A stretch of 64,000 nucleotides of DNA from Kudoa neothunni. Lineage: Eukaryota; Cnidaria. This document shows positions 1-10,699 of this stretch, piece after piece; position 1 is the first letter of the stretch; the number at the start of each line of letters is the position of its first letter. The notes beneath the pieces are model-generated. The model was not told where the DNA came from. It made no database searches and saw only the letters and a program-made list of their open reading frames with translations. The translations under genes and the position numbers were made by a program. The stretch lies in the NCBI GenBank assembly GCA_964304625.1, contig OZ199839.1:2480001-2544000 (forward strand). The letters are read 5' to 3'.

Positions 1-400
1 GGTTAGAATCCGCTGGTAGTCAGTCTACTGCTTCCGTGTAGGTGGGTCTCTATCCCATATTTTAGAGTTGTGGTTAAAGTGTACTAAGCTAGCTTGTGGA
101 GTGGTGTGGTGTGCACTAGCAGCCAAATTCGCGTGAATGGGAGTTTGAATCTCCGGAATCCAAAGAAAGGAAAGTAATTGCAGCCCTCACAGAGCCATCG
201 TCCTTAAAAGGATAGTGTTTGGAGTGGTGGTCGCCCCGAGACGAGGATGTTTAGTGGTTTAAAGTCCCACACTACTGCATAAAGATAAGGGAGGAGGTTT
301 CATGCTACGTCCTACGGTGCCTAAAGCGTTAATGGAAGAGGTCTGACCAAACAGAATTCCACAACCTAATAAGTTGCGCCAGGAGTTTTACCTTGAAAAC
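1..400. other. GC-richer block at window edge, probably repeat-derived
   Basis: The first 400 bases are visibly richer in G and C than anything in the next 13 kb, and the composition drops abruptly near position 400. I find no convincing open reading frame. A short stretch near 145-160 resembles a tRNA T-arm or B box (a GGAG/CTCC stem around TTTGAAT), which is why a Pol III-derived dispersed repeat is possible. It sits just left of the secreted-protein array but shows no match to the repeat units of that array. The identity is unknown. Confidence 0.3.
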
Positions 401-559
401 AAAAAAAATAATGTGTAATGCATCAAAGATTTTCTGAAGAAATAATAATTCATATCAACTAACGAAAAAACGAATTAAACTAATTTAACGTGAACGTGAA
501 CGTAAAGTAATTATGTTAGTATGATATGGTTAAACGAGATCGGATAGCTGTGGGGTGCC

Positions 560-1590
560 CTACTCATCCAAAAGAGGAAACGGAGGGTCTATAGAGCGAA
601 CGTACGACCAAAACATTGCTAGGTGTAAATTCGCGTCTCTATGATTAAATTATTAAATTTTCTTAAAACAAAATAAAGCTCACTCTTTTCTCGAAAGAGA
701 ATCTGTATGGTTGTTAAATTTGAAATATTGCAAGAAATTAGTGGAACATATACCGGCGGTATTGCAGTAGACTGAGTAATCATTCTCCATATGTCTTGAC
801 CTATACTCATTGGCGATTTTTCTAGCTTGTAACTTACACTAAATAAAAATATGGTTGGTAATATTCTATTAATCAGTTACATTTATTCTTTTTATAAGAT
901 CCTGGTTCTTTTCCTCGCAATAAAACAGCATCACATTTCTTGCAACATTTTCTGTCGGAAATAAGATGTGGTTAATTTTTCCAAAGTACTTAATATATAT
1001 CTATAAATATGGAGAACAAATTTTTTTTACTGCACATAAAACACAATTCATCTCGTATTCGTTCAGGTTGACTAAAAAATTAACCATGGTAAAATGGATA
1101 CAGTTGTTAAATATAAATATTCAATTTTTAATAAGTAAGAGGAATGTCTCTCATTAATTGAATATGTTTAAAAATTCATAATAACTTGAGTCATAGAAAC
1201 ATTTTCTCTGACCTTCACAATACTCTCTGTGAATTGTAGACATGTTAACCAACGTCTCAATCGTAACATTTATTAATGATATACGACGACTCTAAAGAAT
1301 TTTAATGAAAATATTTCAACTATTGTACTACATCTAGTCTATATTTCATTTGACTACGCGATACCATGGCTTGAGTACGATCTATGAGTATGTTTTTTGT
1401 TTCATCGCCGAGGCGACGGTAATTAGGAGGAGGAAACTAAAAATTCTCAACTTTAATAAAAAATATTATGAACTTACAACAAAATGTGAAACAGATTCAT
1501 TTGATTGAAAGTTAACGCCAATCACCCCTAAACCTTTTAAATGCTGTTAACACAAGGAAATATACAGAAAAAGATAAAAATTGCAATCAT
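560..1590 (-). pseudogene. Saposin-like secreted protein, copy 1 (one frame break; possible pseudogene)
   Basis: First member of the tandem family. Seven exons can be read on the minus strand: 1478-1590, 1332-1436, 1186-1291, 1031-1071, 881-988, 684-838 and 560-638. Introns are about 40-115 nt and have the same phases as in the two sister genes. Exon 1 opens with a signal-peptide-like start (MIAIFIFFCIFPC) but is 113 nt instead of 114, so the frame breaks just after the signal sequence. No other defect is visible; all eight cysteines and their spacing (C-x5-C-x13-C-x2-C-x24-C-x12-C-x23-C-x5-C) survive downstream. It is therefore either a very young pseudogene or an intact gene with a one-base assembly error. 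The function would be that of its sisters. Confidence 0.7.
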
Positions 1591-3004
1591 CTCCAACTAT
1601 TTGTTATTTCTACCGGGGGAGTTGCGACCCTATTGTATTTAAAGTGATTTATCTTATGTATTTGTATTGAATAATAATTTTTTTTATCTAAATCATATTT
1701 TAAATTACAGTGTAACTTAATTCTGAGGTTATTTTGAAGCATGGATCCGTGACTTTGGTTCCCAGTTACGTTTCATACGTGAAAAAATAAATTGATGTTA
1801 GTTCAGCAGGTTATTTAACTTAGGAATATTTTTTCATATTATACATTTAAACGTGTCAAAACTCGCAGAAAACTCAAATATTAGTATATTCTCATTGTTA
1901 AATCAATTAACTTCATTCTTTATCAATTCTGAATAAAACGTTATTTTAGTTATCAAAAACACAAATTTCGTCACAGTTTTTGTAGAATAAAAGTATGATT
2001 AATTTAATCTCTATGGTTTAACTGCAGAAAAATCGCCAAATTTATCGATTAAAGATTATAGGAAGCCTCATTATCGACCCATAAATGGTAACCTTAGGTT
2101 TCCACATGCCTAATGCTATACTTTATCTGTTAATCCTACCTTGTTAAATTAGACTGGTTTGACGCTCCAATTTAACAATTTATGGTAGGAATGATAGCTC
2201 TTCATCGATCAAGTTATTTTAGATAATAATGGGTTAAAAATTTTACACGATAAATCAGTTAATGTTTGTATATAATATGAAATTTTTATATTTTAGATAG
2301 GGAATTATAAAAACCAAGCGTTTAAGATAGGTTGCTACAAACCTACAAGATCGTAGTTTGCTCCATTCAATTTTAATGTATTAAATGATGTTATACCCTA
2401 TCGATTCATTGGTATGATCAGTTGAAATAATTACGAGGTGCTGGGTCAAATATAATAGATGACAACAACTATTATACATATAACATTGAATGAAGATTGT
2501 AAACTATTGATGATGCAACACTGATAAATACAACAAAATTAAATAATCCGTATGGTAAGTTTTTATCGTTGTTCCTGATCTAGGTTACGGTAATTATTCA
2601 GCAATTTAACCTATTTATTATTTTTTAGTCTCATAAAAATTATTCTTCACGCACGTAACTCATTTAATATTGATTTACCACTCAGCTGAAGACTAAAGTA
2701 TATTCTTTTTAATACATTTTTGACAACTATCGTAAATATTAATAAAATTATAATTTACTTTTATTTAGAAATTTATTATTACATTAATATCAAGTCAATT
2801 AGTAAGTAAATATTAAGTATCGTTACCTACAAAATTTTTCTAAAAGAAAGCATTAACGTATTTATTATTTATAAAATTATTTTAAAAAGCCAAATTTTTT
2901 AATCTCATATAATAAAAATTTATTCCCATATTCCTATCAAAGCGTGAATAAAAGTTCAAATATTCATTCAACGAATATAAAGGATACTACATCTATTAAT
3001 TATA

Positions 3005-3720
3005 TATTTAATTAACCTTTCGACAGTTTCCGGGACCAAATTGACCCCTGAGCCTATTGTATTACAAGTTTTCCATATAAAAAGTATTTCACAATAGTCA
3101 TATCTAATTTATTCTCTTTAAAAATATAATATTTTATAATTAATTAATTAATAATAATTGGAAACAATAGAATAAGCAACGATATAAAGACCTACAATAA
3201 ATTTGATGCTTTTGGGGTCAATTTGAACCCAGGGTTTTTATTGCTTGAAGTGATAATGAAATATTTAATTAGATGAATTTTATGGACAGAATACAGTGAA
3301 AATAAGGAAAACATGTATACGAGATCATACTTGATGGCAGAGATGCATCTGTTTTATCACGCCGTTACCACGAGTGACCCCAAATATGCCGACAAGAGTC
3401 TAAGGAAGACTACGATGAGTTTTTTTACATTGACTCTAATAGCGATGCTAACAAGATATTTTATGTCAGTCATTCTAGCTATGGAAACTCAAGTTCTGAT
3501 GGATTTGATGATAATGATGAGTATTTGAATGTGTTTTGCGAGTTTCCTTGGGTTAAGCTATGGCCCGCGGGTTCGAACCCCGCCTACGACAACTAATTAA
3601 ATCGATATACAATAATTCTCTTTGTAAGCTTATCCTTTAACATCAACAAACTATATTTTTAATTTGTAAATAAATTGATCTTTATTATTTTATGGATCAA
3701 TTTAACCCTTTTAACTAAAA
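3005..3720. repeat. Possible piggyBac-type non-autonomous element
   Basis: Two stretches with hairpin-like GGGTC/GACCC ends lie near 3025-3055 and 3210-3240. A third, weaker one lies near 3690-3710. The left stretch follows a TTAA and begins CCTTTCGACAG, the start expected of many piggyBac-class elements. The stretch in between has a short acidic reading frame (about 3405-3530) that cannot be assigned. The boundaries are uncertain. A similar hairpin-ended unit lies at 50816-51565. Confidence 0.3.
3541..3592 (+). other. tRNA 3'-half-like fragment
   Basis: Positions 3567-3583 form a perfect T-arm: the 5-bp stem GCGGG/CCCGC around the canonical loop TTCGAAC. It is followed by CTACGACA, like a 3' acceptor strand. 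No matching 5' acceptor strand (GTCGTAG) or anticodon arm is found in the preceding 90 bases, so this is not a functional tRNA. It is most likely a tRNA pseudogene or the tRNA-derived part of a SINE. Confidence 0.4.
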
Positions 3721-3879
3721 CTAGCGGAAAAATCTATCCTCCAGGGGGCTCGGGTGAAAAACACCACTGACTTTTTTTGTTTAAAGTTATTCAAAAAATA
3801 ATTTTGAATTTATTCGAGAATGTTTAATAGATTCTATCGATAAAATTTGGAGCATATTTACATCTATTACAAAATTTAA

Positions 3880-5219
3880 TCTGACTAGACCCAATCATTG
3901 TGGACTATATTCAACGAATGATAAGGCCTTGCGTTAAGTAGTGTAAAAAACTAGTTATTATCTAATTCACCTGCCAGAACGGTCCAACTAGTCCAAGCTT
4001 CTTGCTCAAATAATCCCATTTTTCTACATAACCCAAATTGGCGCACAATCAAAATATAATATCCTAGGAAGTATTCTACAACATTACAATTCAAAAATAA
4101 ACTTTTTTGTTGTTAAAAACTTGATATATCTAACAAAATCGATGTTTCTCTATCCATCTAATAGGAAAACCTCAATATTATACCACCGGAAATTTTTGAG
4201 CGGTAGACGAATAATGCCGCATTGGATTTGGTGGGATACTAATTGCAGATTCTCTTGTTTATAATTTTTCAAGTTAATACAAGCAAAAGAACCATGAGGT
4301 GTTTTTCATCCTAAGTCCGTTATAGGATAGAATTTTTTTTGGGCATGATCTAAACTTATTTTTTAGCCAAGTTTTTGATACGCGATGCGTTTAATCATTC
4401 TAGGAGAATATTGTAAATTTCCATTTACCATGATAAGGTTGTAAAATTTTATGCCCTCATTAAACGTGATTTGGAATGCAATAAACCCAAAACCCATTAG
4501 AGGGCTAAAAACATAATTATTAATAAGATAATTAAAAAATTTATTTAAAGTTATGAGCTAGTATATTTCTATAAAACTTACTTTTTTGATTAAAGAAAAT
4601 GAATAATATTGTCAATTTCGATAAAATTATAGAAACAGCCATTAAATTTTTAATTAAATTTTTGGGGGATACTCTACGAACTGCTTCCTTTACGGAAGAA
4701 TTATTGGATAAAAATTCAGGTTTAAGTTTTTCGAAACTTTTACAGACGCCACAAATAATAACGATGTGAAACATTTAATGAAAAAATCAAAATCAAGATT
4801 ATCTTGATATTTAGAAATCGACCTAAAATTTCGGATTTTTCAGCCATACACATCGTCCAAATGAAAAATACAACATCATACATTAGAAGTATTTGGTAAC
4901 TTTTTAGACGCATTAATAGCGAATTTTTAAATAACGTTAAGAATAAATACCAACAGGGTAAATTAATACGCATGCGTGCGCACATGTGAAAGTTTTTGTC
5001 ATATCTTAGTTGATATCAGGTGGCGCCTGGGAGTATCTTTAGAACGGACCCTACCGAATCTTCCGCAAAGCTTTTATTGCAGCATCTATGGTTTGGGTCA
5101 TCTCCTTTCTTTATCGTCCTTTCTTACAACTCGTGTTTATTCTATGTGTCAGCAGCCACCAAATTGCGTATCCTATATGCTTGATCTTGAGGTAAATATT
5201 AGATGAAAACATATAAAAT
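3880..5219. other. No gene recognised; repeat-like sequence
   Basis: About 1.3 kb with no convincing coding exon. The open frames on the minus strand at 4541-4985 have no recognisable motif and no splice support. A GC-rich alternating stretch (ACGCATGCGTGCGCAC, about 4969-4984) stands out. Given the elements on both sides this is probably decayed transposon sequence, but I cannot name the family. Confidence 0.4.
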
Positions 5220-5961
5220 AATGGATCGGTCGTACGTAATCCCGACCCCCGGTAGCATTAGTACGTACGTCTGCGCATGCGCGAGAAATATTTAAAACAG
5301 TTCAGTGATTCCCAACTAAAACTGGACTCGCACCCCCATTTTTAGACATTCGAAATTCACTTCCCCTTTTGCACACAATAAGGTGTAACTGACTTAAAAT
5401 TTATCATAAATTATTTTCAATTTTGATCGGATCTCGCGCCACCTGAGACCAAAGCTCGAAACCCCCTGAGATGCGGGCACTCCTGACTTAAACAAAAAAT
5501 CTGGCTACAACTTAAATATTACTGAAAACCCGATATTTTTTTTATTTAAAAATACTATTTAAAATTGAAAAAATATCCAAAACAGAAGAAGATATTAACT
5601 CCCGCTTCTTTAAAGCCATGCTCTTTAATATTGTTGCTAAACTCTTCTAAATAAAATAACGCTGTCTTTGAAATGTTCATTGTTTTATTAATAAAATCAT
5701 CTTACGTTTCTGATTCTTGGGGGAGAGGATGTCATTGCGACATTGTTACTATCATGAATTAGGGGGGACGTCACTATAAACCACATTACTACATTTCTAC
5801 AACATGTGTCTAGGTTTATCCTCCGTTTCATAACTTTTTGTCACATTGATGTAATTATAAAAATTAACCAATTGTCTAACTTTGGTAGAAAAATGGAAAA
5901 AACGCTTAATTTAATCATGTGGTCAAAGCAAAAAAAAGGTACGTACGACCGGTCCACTATT
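5220..5961. mobile_element. TIR element (family Z) with nested hAT remnant
   Basis: The left end reads AATGGATCGGTCGTACG and the right end is its imperfect inverse (CGTACGACCGGTCCACTATT). The right-hand arm also matches, in inverse, the left arm of the element at 41629-42109, including the AAGCGTTTTTTC stretch inside the terminus. A hAT-type fragment (5303-5490) interrupts the interior. No transposase frame remains, so it looks like a non-autonomous DNA element whose family I cannot name. Confidence 0.55.
5303..5490. mobile_element. hAT-type transposon remnant
   Basis: It starts CAGTGATTCCCAAC, the typical look of a hAT terminal inverted repeat, followed by TAAAACTGGACTCGCACCCC. The same roughly 180-bp sequence recurs at 48543-48720 with about 80 percent similarity by eye. 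No coding sequence remains. It is a short, old remnant. Confidence 0.55.
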
Positions 5962-6620
5962 GTATGCGTTACACATATTTAGAAATTTGGCTTTTTAAAA
6001 TCATTAAATTAAATAGGTACCCGTGTCAAGTCTTCAAAAATTCTACAAGTACAAATTACTCTTTATTTAAAACGGCATCAATGCAACGTTACTCACGCCT
6101 ATGTGGGAGTTTTACTAAGTCCGGCCTTGGCCTAACAGGAAATTATGTGTCCCCAAAGCACACTAAATAATAAATATTGATATTATATTTTTGGTTATAT
6201 GATAGATTTTCTCACGAATTTTTCGAAAATAATTTTTAATCCCAGGCACTTGGTATTTATGAGGGTTAACTTTCGATCCGGTTCAAGAAGTTTATGCAGC
6301 ATTCATCTTTGTAAAAATTTCACTTACTCTCATTGAAAACTATATTCACACTGACGAATCCATTATACATCAGATTAATTTTTTCCAGAAATTTGGATAA
6401 AGTTTGATACAATTTAGCAATAAAGGGATAGAATAAGACCTACATGAATAAACTTGACTGAAATCGACTATTCATAATGTGTCATGCATCAAAGTTTTGC
6501 TGAAGAAATTTTTAATGCGCCAAAATTCATGAAAAAACGAATTAAACTAATTTAATACGAATGTAAAATAATTATAATAGTGTGATAGGGTTAAATGAGA
6601 TAGATTAGCTGTGAAGTGCT

Positions 6621-7656
6621 CTACTCATCTGAAGTAGCCCACGGATTATTAATAACTATATCCCGAGACTGAAACAACGTTGTTTGTAAATTAATATCTC
6701 TATGTTGATATTATTAATTTTTTGAGGCGAAAATAAAACTCACCCTATACACGAAGGAGAATCTGGCTCATCGATAAATTCGAAGTATTGCAAGAAATTG
6801 GTGGGACACGCAAGGGCGGTATAGCAGTAGACCAAGTAATCATTCTCTACGCGCCTTGATCTATAACTATTTGCGATTTTTCTAGCATTTATCCTACACT
6901 AAATAAAATTTTGAGTAATAATATTCTATTAACCAATTACATATATTCTTTGTAGAAAGTCACGGTATCTTTCTCCACAATAAAACAACATCACATTTCT
7001 TGCAGCATTTTCATTTCGAAATATGATTTGGTTAATTTTTCCAAAATACTTAATATATATATAAATATATAAATGAGGAATAAAAAAATCTGTTACTGCA
7101 CACAAAACACAATTCATCTCGTATTCGATCAACTTTACTAAAAAATAAATCATATTAAATAAGGATACAGTTATCAAATACAAACATTTAATTTGAAATA
7201 TATAAAAATAATTTTTCTCATTAATGAAATGTATTATAAAAATTCATAACTTTTGCCATCGAAACACTTGCTACGACCTTCACAATACTCTCTACGAATT
7301 GTGGAGACGTTGGCTAACGTCTCAATCGTAATATTTATTAATGATAAACGACGACTCTAAAGAATTTTAATGAAAATATTTCAACTATTGTACTACATCT
7401 AGTCTATATTTCATTCGACTACGCGATATCATGGCTTGAGTACGGTTGATGAGTATATTTTTTGTTTCTTCGCTCAGACGATTGTAACTGGGAGGTGGAA
7501 ACTAGAAAATCTCACTTTTAAGAATCACAGATATAAATTTACAGGAAAATCTGAAAAAGCTACATTTAAATTAAGATTAATGTGAATGGCCCCTAAATGA
7601 CATATAACGTTGTTAACACAATGAAATGTACAGACAAAAATAAAAATTAGGATCAT
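6621..7656 (-). CDS. Secreted saposin-like protein, copy 2 (intact, 7 exons, 235 aa)
   Basis: Exons 7543-7656, 7397-7501, 7251-7356, 7097-7137, 6941-7048, 6744-6898 and 6621-6699 sum to 708 nt, which is 235 codons plus a stop; every junction is GT-AG. Residues 1-16 form a hydrophobic signal peptide (MILIFIFVCTFHCVNN). Eight cysteines at about 98, 104, 118, 121, 146, 159, 183 and 189 follow C-x5-C-x13-C-x2-C-x24-C-x12-C-x23-C-x5-C. From C118 on, this is close to the saposin B pattern (in human saposin C about C-x2-C-x27-C-x10-C-x24-C-x5-C). The leading C-x5-C pair looks like the closing half of a preceding module. Potential N-glycosylation sites NRT, NIT and NVS fit secretion. Inference: a secreted or lysosomal lipid-interacting SAPLIP, possibly membrane-active. 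The exact function is unknown. Confidence 0.75.
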
Positions 7657-8639
7657 CACCAATTATTTTTCTCTTTCTACTGCGGAGTCGCAACTGTATT
7701 GTATTTATATGTAAGTTATCTTATTTATTTATTGGATAATAATTTTTTTATCTATATCTTGATTTAGATTGCAGTGTAAATTTAATTCTAAGGTTATTTC
7801 GAAGCAAGCATCCGTGACTATGATGTCCGATTACGATTCATACGTGAATAAATAAACTAATGTTAGTTAAACAGATTATTCTAATAAAAGGTTCTTCTTG
7901 CATAGTATTCATTTGAACATGTTAACACTCATAGAAAATTAAAATATCAATATCGTATTCACATTATTAATTCAATTATCTTTATCCTCCATCAATTCCG
8001 AATAAAATGTTATTTCAATTTTCAAAAGTACTAATTTCATAAATATGTTAGACAATAAAGTGTTATTAATTTAATCACAATGGTTAGACTGCAAAACAAT
8101 GGCAGATTTTGCCGATTAAAAATTATTATTGACAACTCTAGCATTAACCCATGTACGATAACCTTGGGCTCCACGAGTCCGATGCTATACTACAAGGATT
8201 AATCCTACCGTATTAAATTAGACTAGTATGACGCTTTGATCGAACAATTTATGGTAGGATTGATAACATTTCACTTAATTAATTATTTTATGTAGTCGTA
8301 GGTTAAAAATTATCTACAATTAAACAACTAATGATTGTAAAAAATATGGAATTCTTATTCTTGTAGATAAGGAATTAATAATAGCCAATCGATAACGATG
8401 GATTGCTGCAATACAAAAAAATCATAACCACGCTCATATTTTAAGATAAATAAAAGGATGCTTTACTTGATCGATTAATTGGTATGGTCTGTTGAAAATA
8501 TACGAGTGGTTAGGAGTCAAATATAATCGATTATAACAACTATTATTGATAACAAATAGAATGTCGATTGTAAACTATTGCTGATGCAACACTGATAAAT
8601 ACAAAAAAAATAAATAATCAAGAGGGTCGGTTTTTATCG

Positions 8640-9330
8640 TTTTCGCAGATTTTTATTACGACTACTTTTCTGCAGTTCAACTTATTTTTTTTAGTTAGCC
8701 TTAGAAAATCCATTTACCACGTATGTAACTCAATGAAGTATTGATCTATCACTTACTCGGCTGAAAACTACGGAATATTCATTTTAATGTATTGTAGGCG
8801 ATTATCGGATATAATCATAGAATTCAAATTTACAATTACACATAAATGCTTGTTATATTCACATCAAATTAATTAATTAATTTGTAAATCTTTAGGTACC
8901 AATACCTACGAAATTATTCTAACTGAAAGATCCCGCACAACATAATTCCATTGAATAATATATTATTCTATGAATATATTATTTTTTGTAACACTGGAAG
9001 TTTAAAAAGATCGAACTTCTACATTAATTCAAAAATTTTGTGCTGGGTTGATCAATATAATTATTTTATTTTTTATTCTGAGCAATTACACTTTAATAAC
9101 ATATCCATTTCAGGTCGAATTAATATTCAGATTTGAGTTTTTGAACTTCAATGAAACTTAATGTAAATTAACGAGGGAACCACAGATTATGACCTATATT
9201 ATTTCTGTTAACAGATCATTGGAATCAATGCTCGTTATATTAGTGTACCATACAAAAAATACTTGTAGAAGAAATAACGATATAACGGACGAAAATTTAT
9301 TTAGTATAGTCTAGTTTCAAAGTAAAGTAA
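8640..9330. other. Spacer between copies 2 and 3 of the array
   Basis: AT-rich spacer of about 0.7 kb. It has no recognisable exon; the open frame at 8951-9136 begins at a non-ATG codon and matches nothing. It presumably holds the upstream region of copy 3's downstream neighbour and the 3' flank of copy 3. Confidence 0.4.
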
Positions 9331-9339
9331 TTATTGTAG

Positions 9340-10411
9340 TTAGGTGGGATTGTTTAACTGTGGGGTGCCTGTCCCACCAAAATCAACCCACGGATAATTG
9401 ATTGGTTGAACTCGCGATCCAAACAACGCTGGCTGTAAAGCATGACCCCTATTGTTAATTTATAACAATTTAGGAGAAAAATATTTAACAAACTTACCCC
9501 AAACTTGGAGATGAATCTAGTTGGTTTCTAAATTCCACAAATGGTAGGAAATCAGCAGGGCATACGTAGGAAGCACCACAGTAGAGTGTGTAATCATTCT
9601 CCCTGTTTATTCGAGCATGCCTATGTGCGGCAGTTCTACAGTCATAATAACACTAAATAAATTTAAGAGTAGTAATATTACGTTAGACGGTTACCATTAT
9701 GCTTTCTATAAGGTTTTGAGCATTTTCTTCGCAATAGAACATCATCACACTCCTTCCAACATCTTCACGATGAAAGAAGAATTTCCTAACTTGTCCAAAT
9801 ATCTAAATATACATTTAGATCTGAATAGAACAAAGATTCTTACGGCACACTCAACACATTTTAACTCTTGTTCGGTCAAGTTGACTAAACAAATAGTCAG
9901 TCACATTAAATTAGGATATTTTATTAAATACATATAACAATTTAAAATAATTAAAACGAATAGATCTCATAATTAAATTTTTTATCAAGAGTGGAATCAT
10001 ACCAACCTTTGTTATTGACGCAATTGCTACGACCTTCACAGTAATCCCTGCGAATAGCGGTGTCGTTCGCGAATCCTTCAATCGTAAAATTTAATATTGA
10101 TATATTTTGACTCTACAAAATTTAATTAGTTCATTTTAGTTATTCTACTATAACTAATCGCAATATTATTCCGTCGCGAACTAAAGCATTTCGGGTGCGG
10201 TTAATCAGTATATTTATTGAGTCCTCAGTGAGACGGTTATAACTTCTAGTTGGACGCTAAAAATTCTATAATTCGCCAACTAAATTCAAAAACATACAGC
10301 AAAATCTGAAACAGCTCCACTCAATTGCAAGTTAGTGTGAATAGCCCCTAAATATCTTAAAGCATTATTAACACAATGGAATATACAACAAAAAACAAAT
10401 ATAGCTATCAT
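9340..10411 (-). CDS. Secreted saposin-like protein, copy 3 (intact, 7 exons, 244 aa)
   Basis: Exons 10298-10411, 10155-10256, 10007-10112, 9844-9884, 9695-9802, 9498-9652 and 9340-9448 sum to 735 nt, exactly 244 codons plus a stop. Exon lengths and phases match copies 1 and 2 almost base for base (114/102/106/41/108/155/109). A signal peptide (MIAIFVFCCIFHC) is followed by a polar region, then cysteines at about 97, 103, 117, 120, 145, 158, 182 and 188 with the same invariant spacing, plus one extra cysteine near 162. Five N-x-S/T sites (NRT, NIS, NFT, NDT, NLT) suggest heavy glycosylation. The C-terminal exon is longer than in the sisters and ends in a Gly/Pro-rich tail. Copy 3 is the most diverged at protein level while keeping the cysteine frame, which suggests selection on the fold. 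The saposin-like call is an inference from cysteine spacing. Confidence 0.75.
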
Positions 10412-10699
10412 CTTCGTCTATTCGTTAATTCTATTCGAGAGTTGCAGCTATAAAATATTTATAGTTTAATTTATCTAATGTTTACATTGAATTATAACTT
10501 TTTAATCTATATCTTAATATAAATTACAGTTAGTTTAATTTCGAGGGTGTTTCAAAGAAGTGGTTCGTGATTTTTGGCGCCGACTAAGATTGCTTACGTG
10601 ACCTAATAAGATGAATTAAATTCAACAAATTTACCATAGTAAAAGGCACATTTTTATTTCAATATCCTTTAAACTTAACATTTTCATTAACTGAAAATT

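Noticed and set aside
9617-9937. Plus-strand open frame of 106 codons
   Set aside because: It is the antisense shadow of exons 4-6 of the copy 3 saposin-like gene; the minus-strand exons have splice sites and conserved frames.
10007-10112. Resemblance of the C-x5-C segment to a nuclear-receptor zinc finger
   Set aside because: The remaining zinc-binding cysteines and the recognition helix are absent, and the gene encodes a signal peptide. Full cysteine spacing fits a saposin-like module instead.
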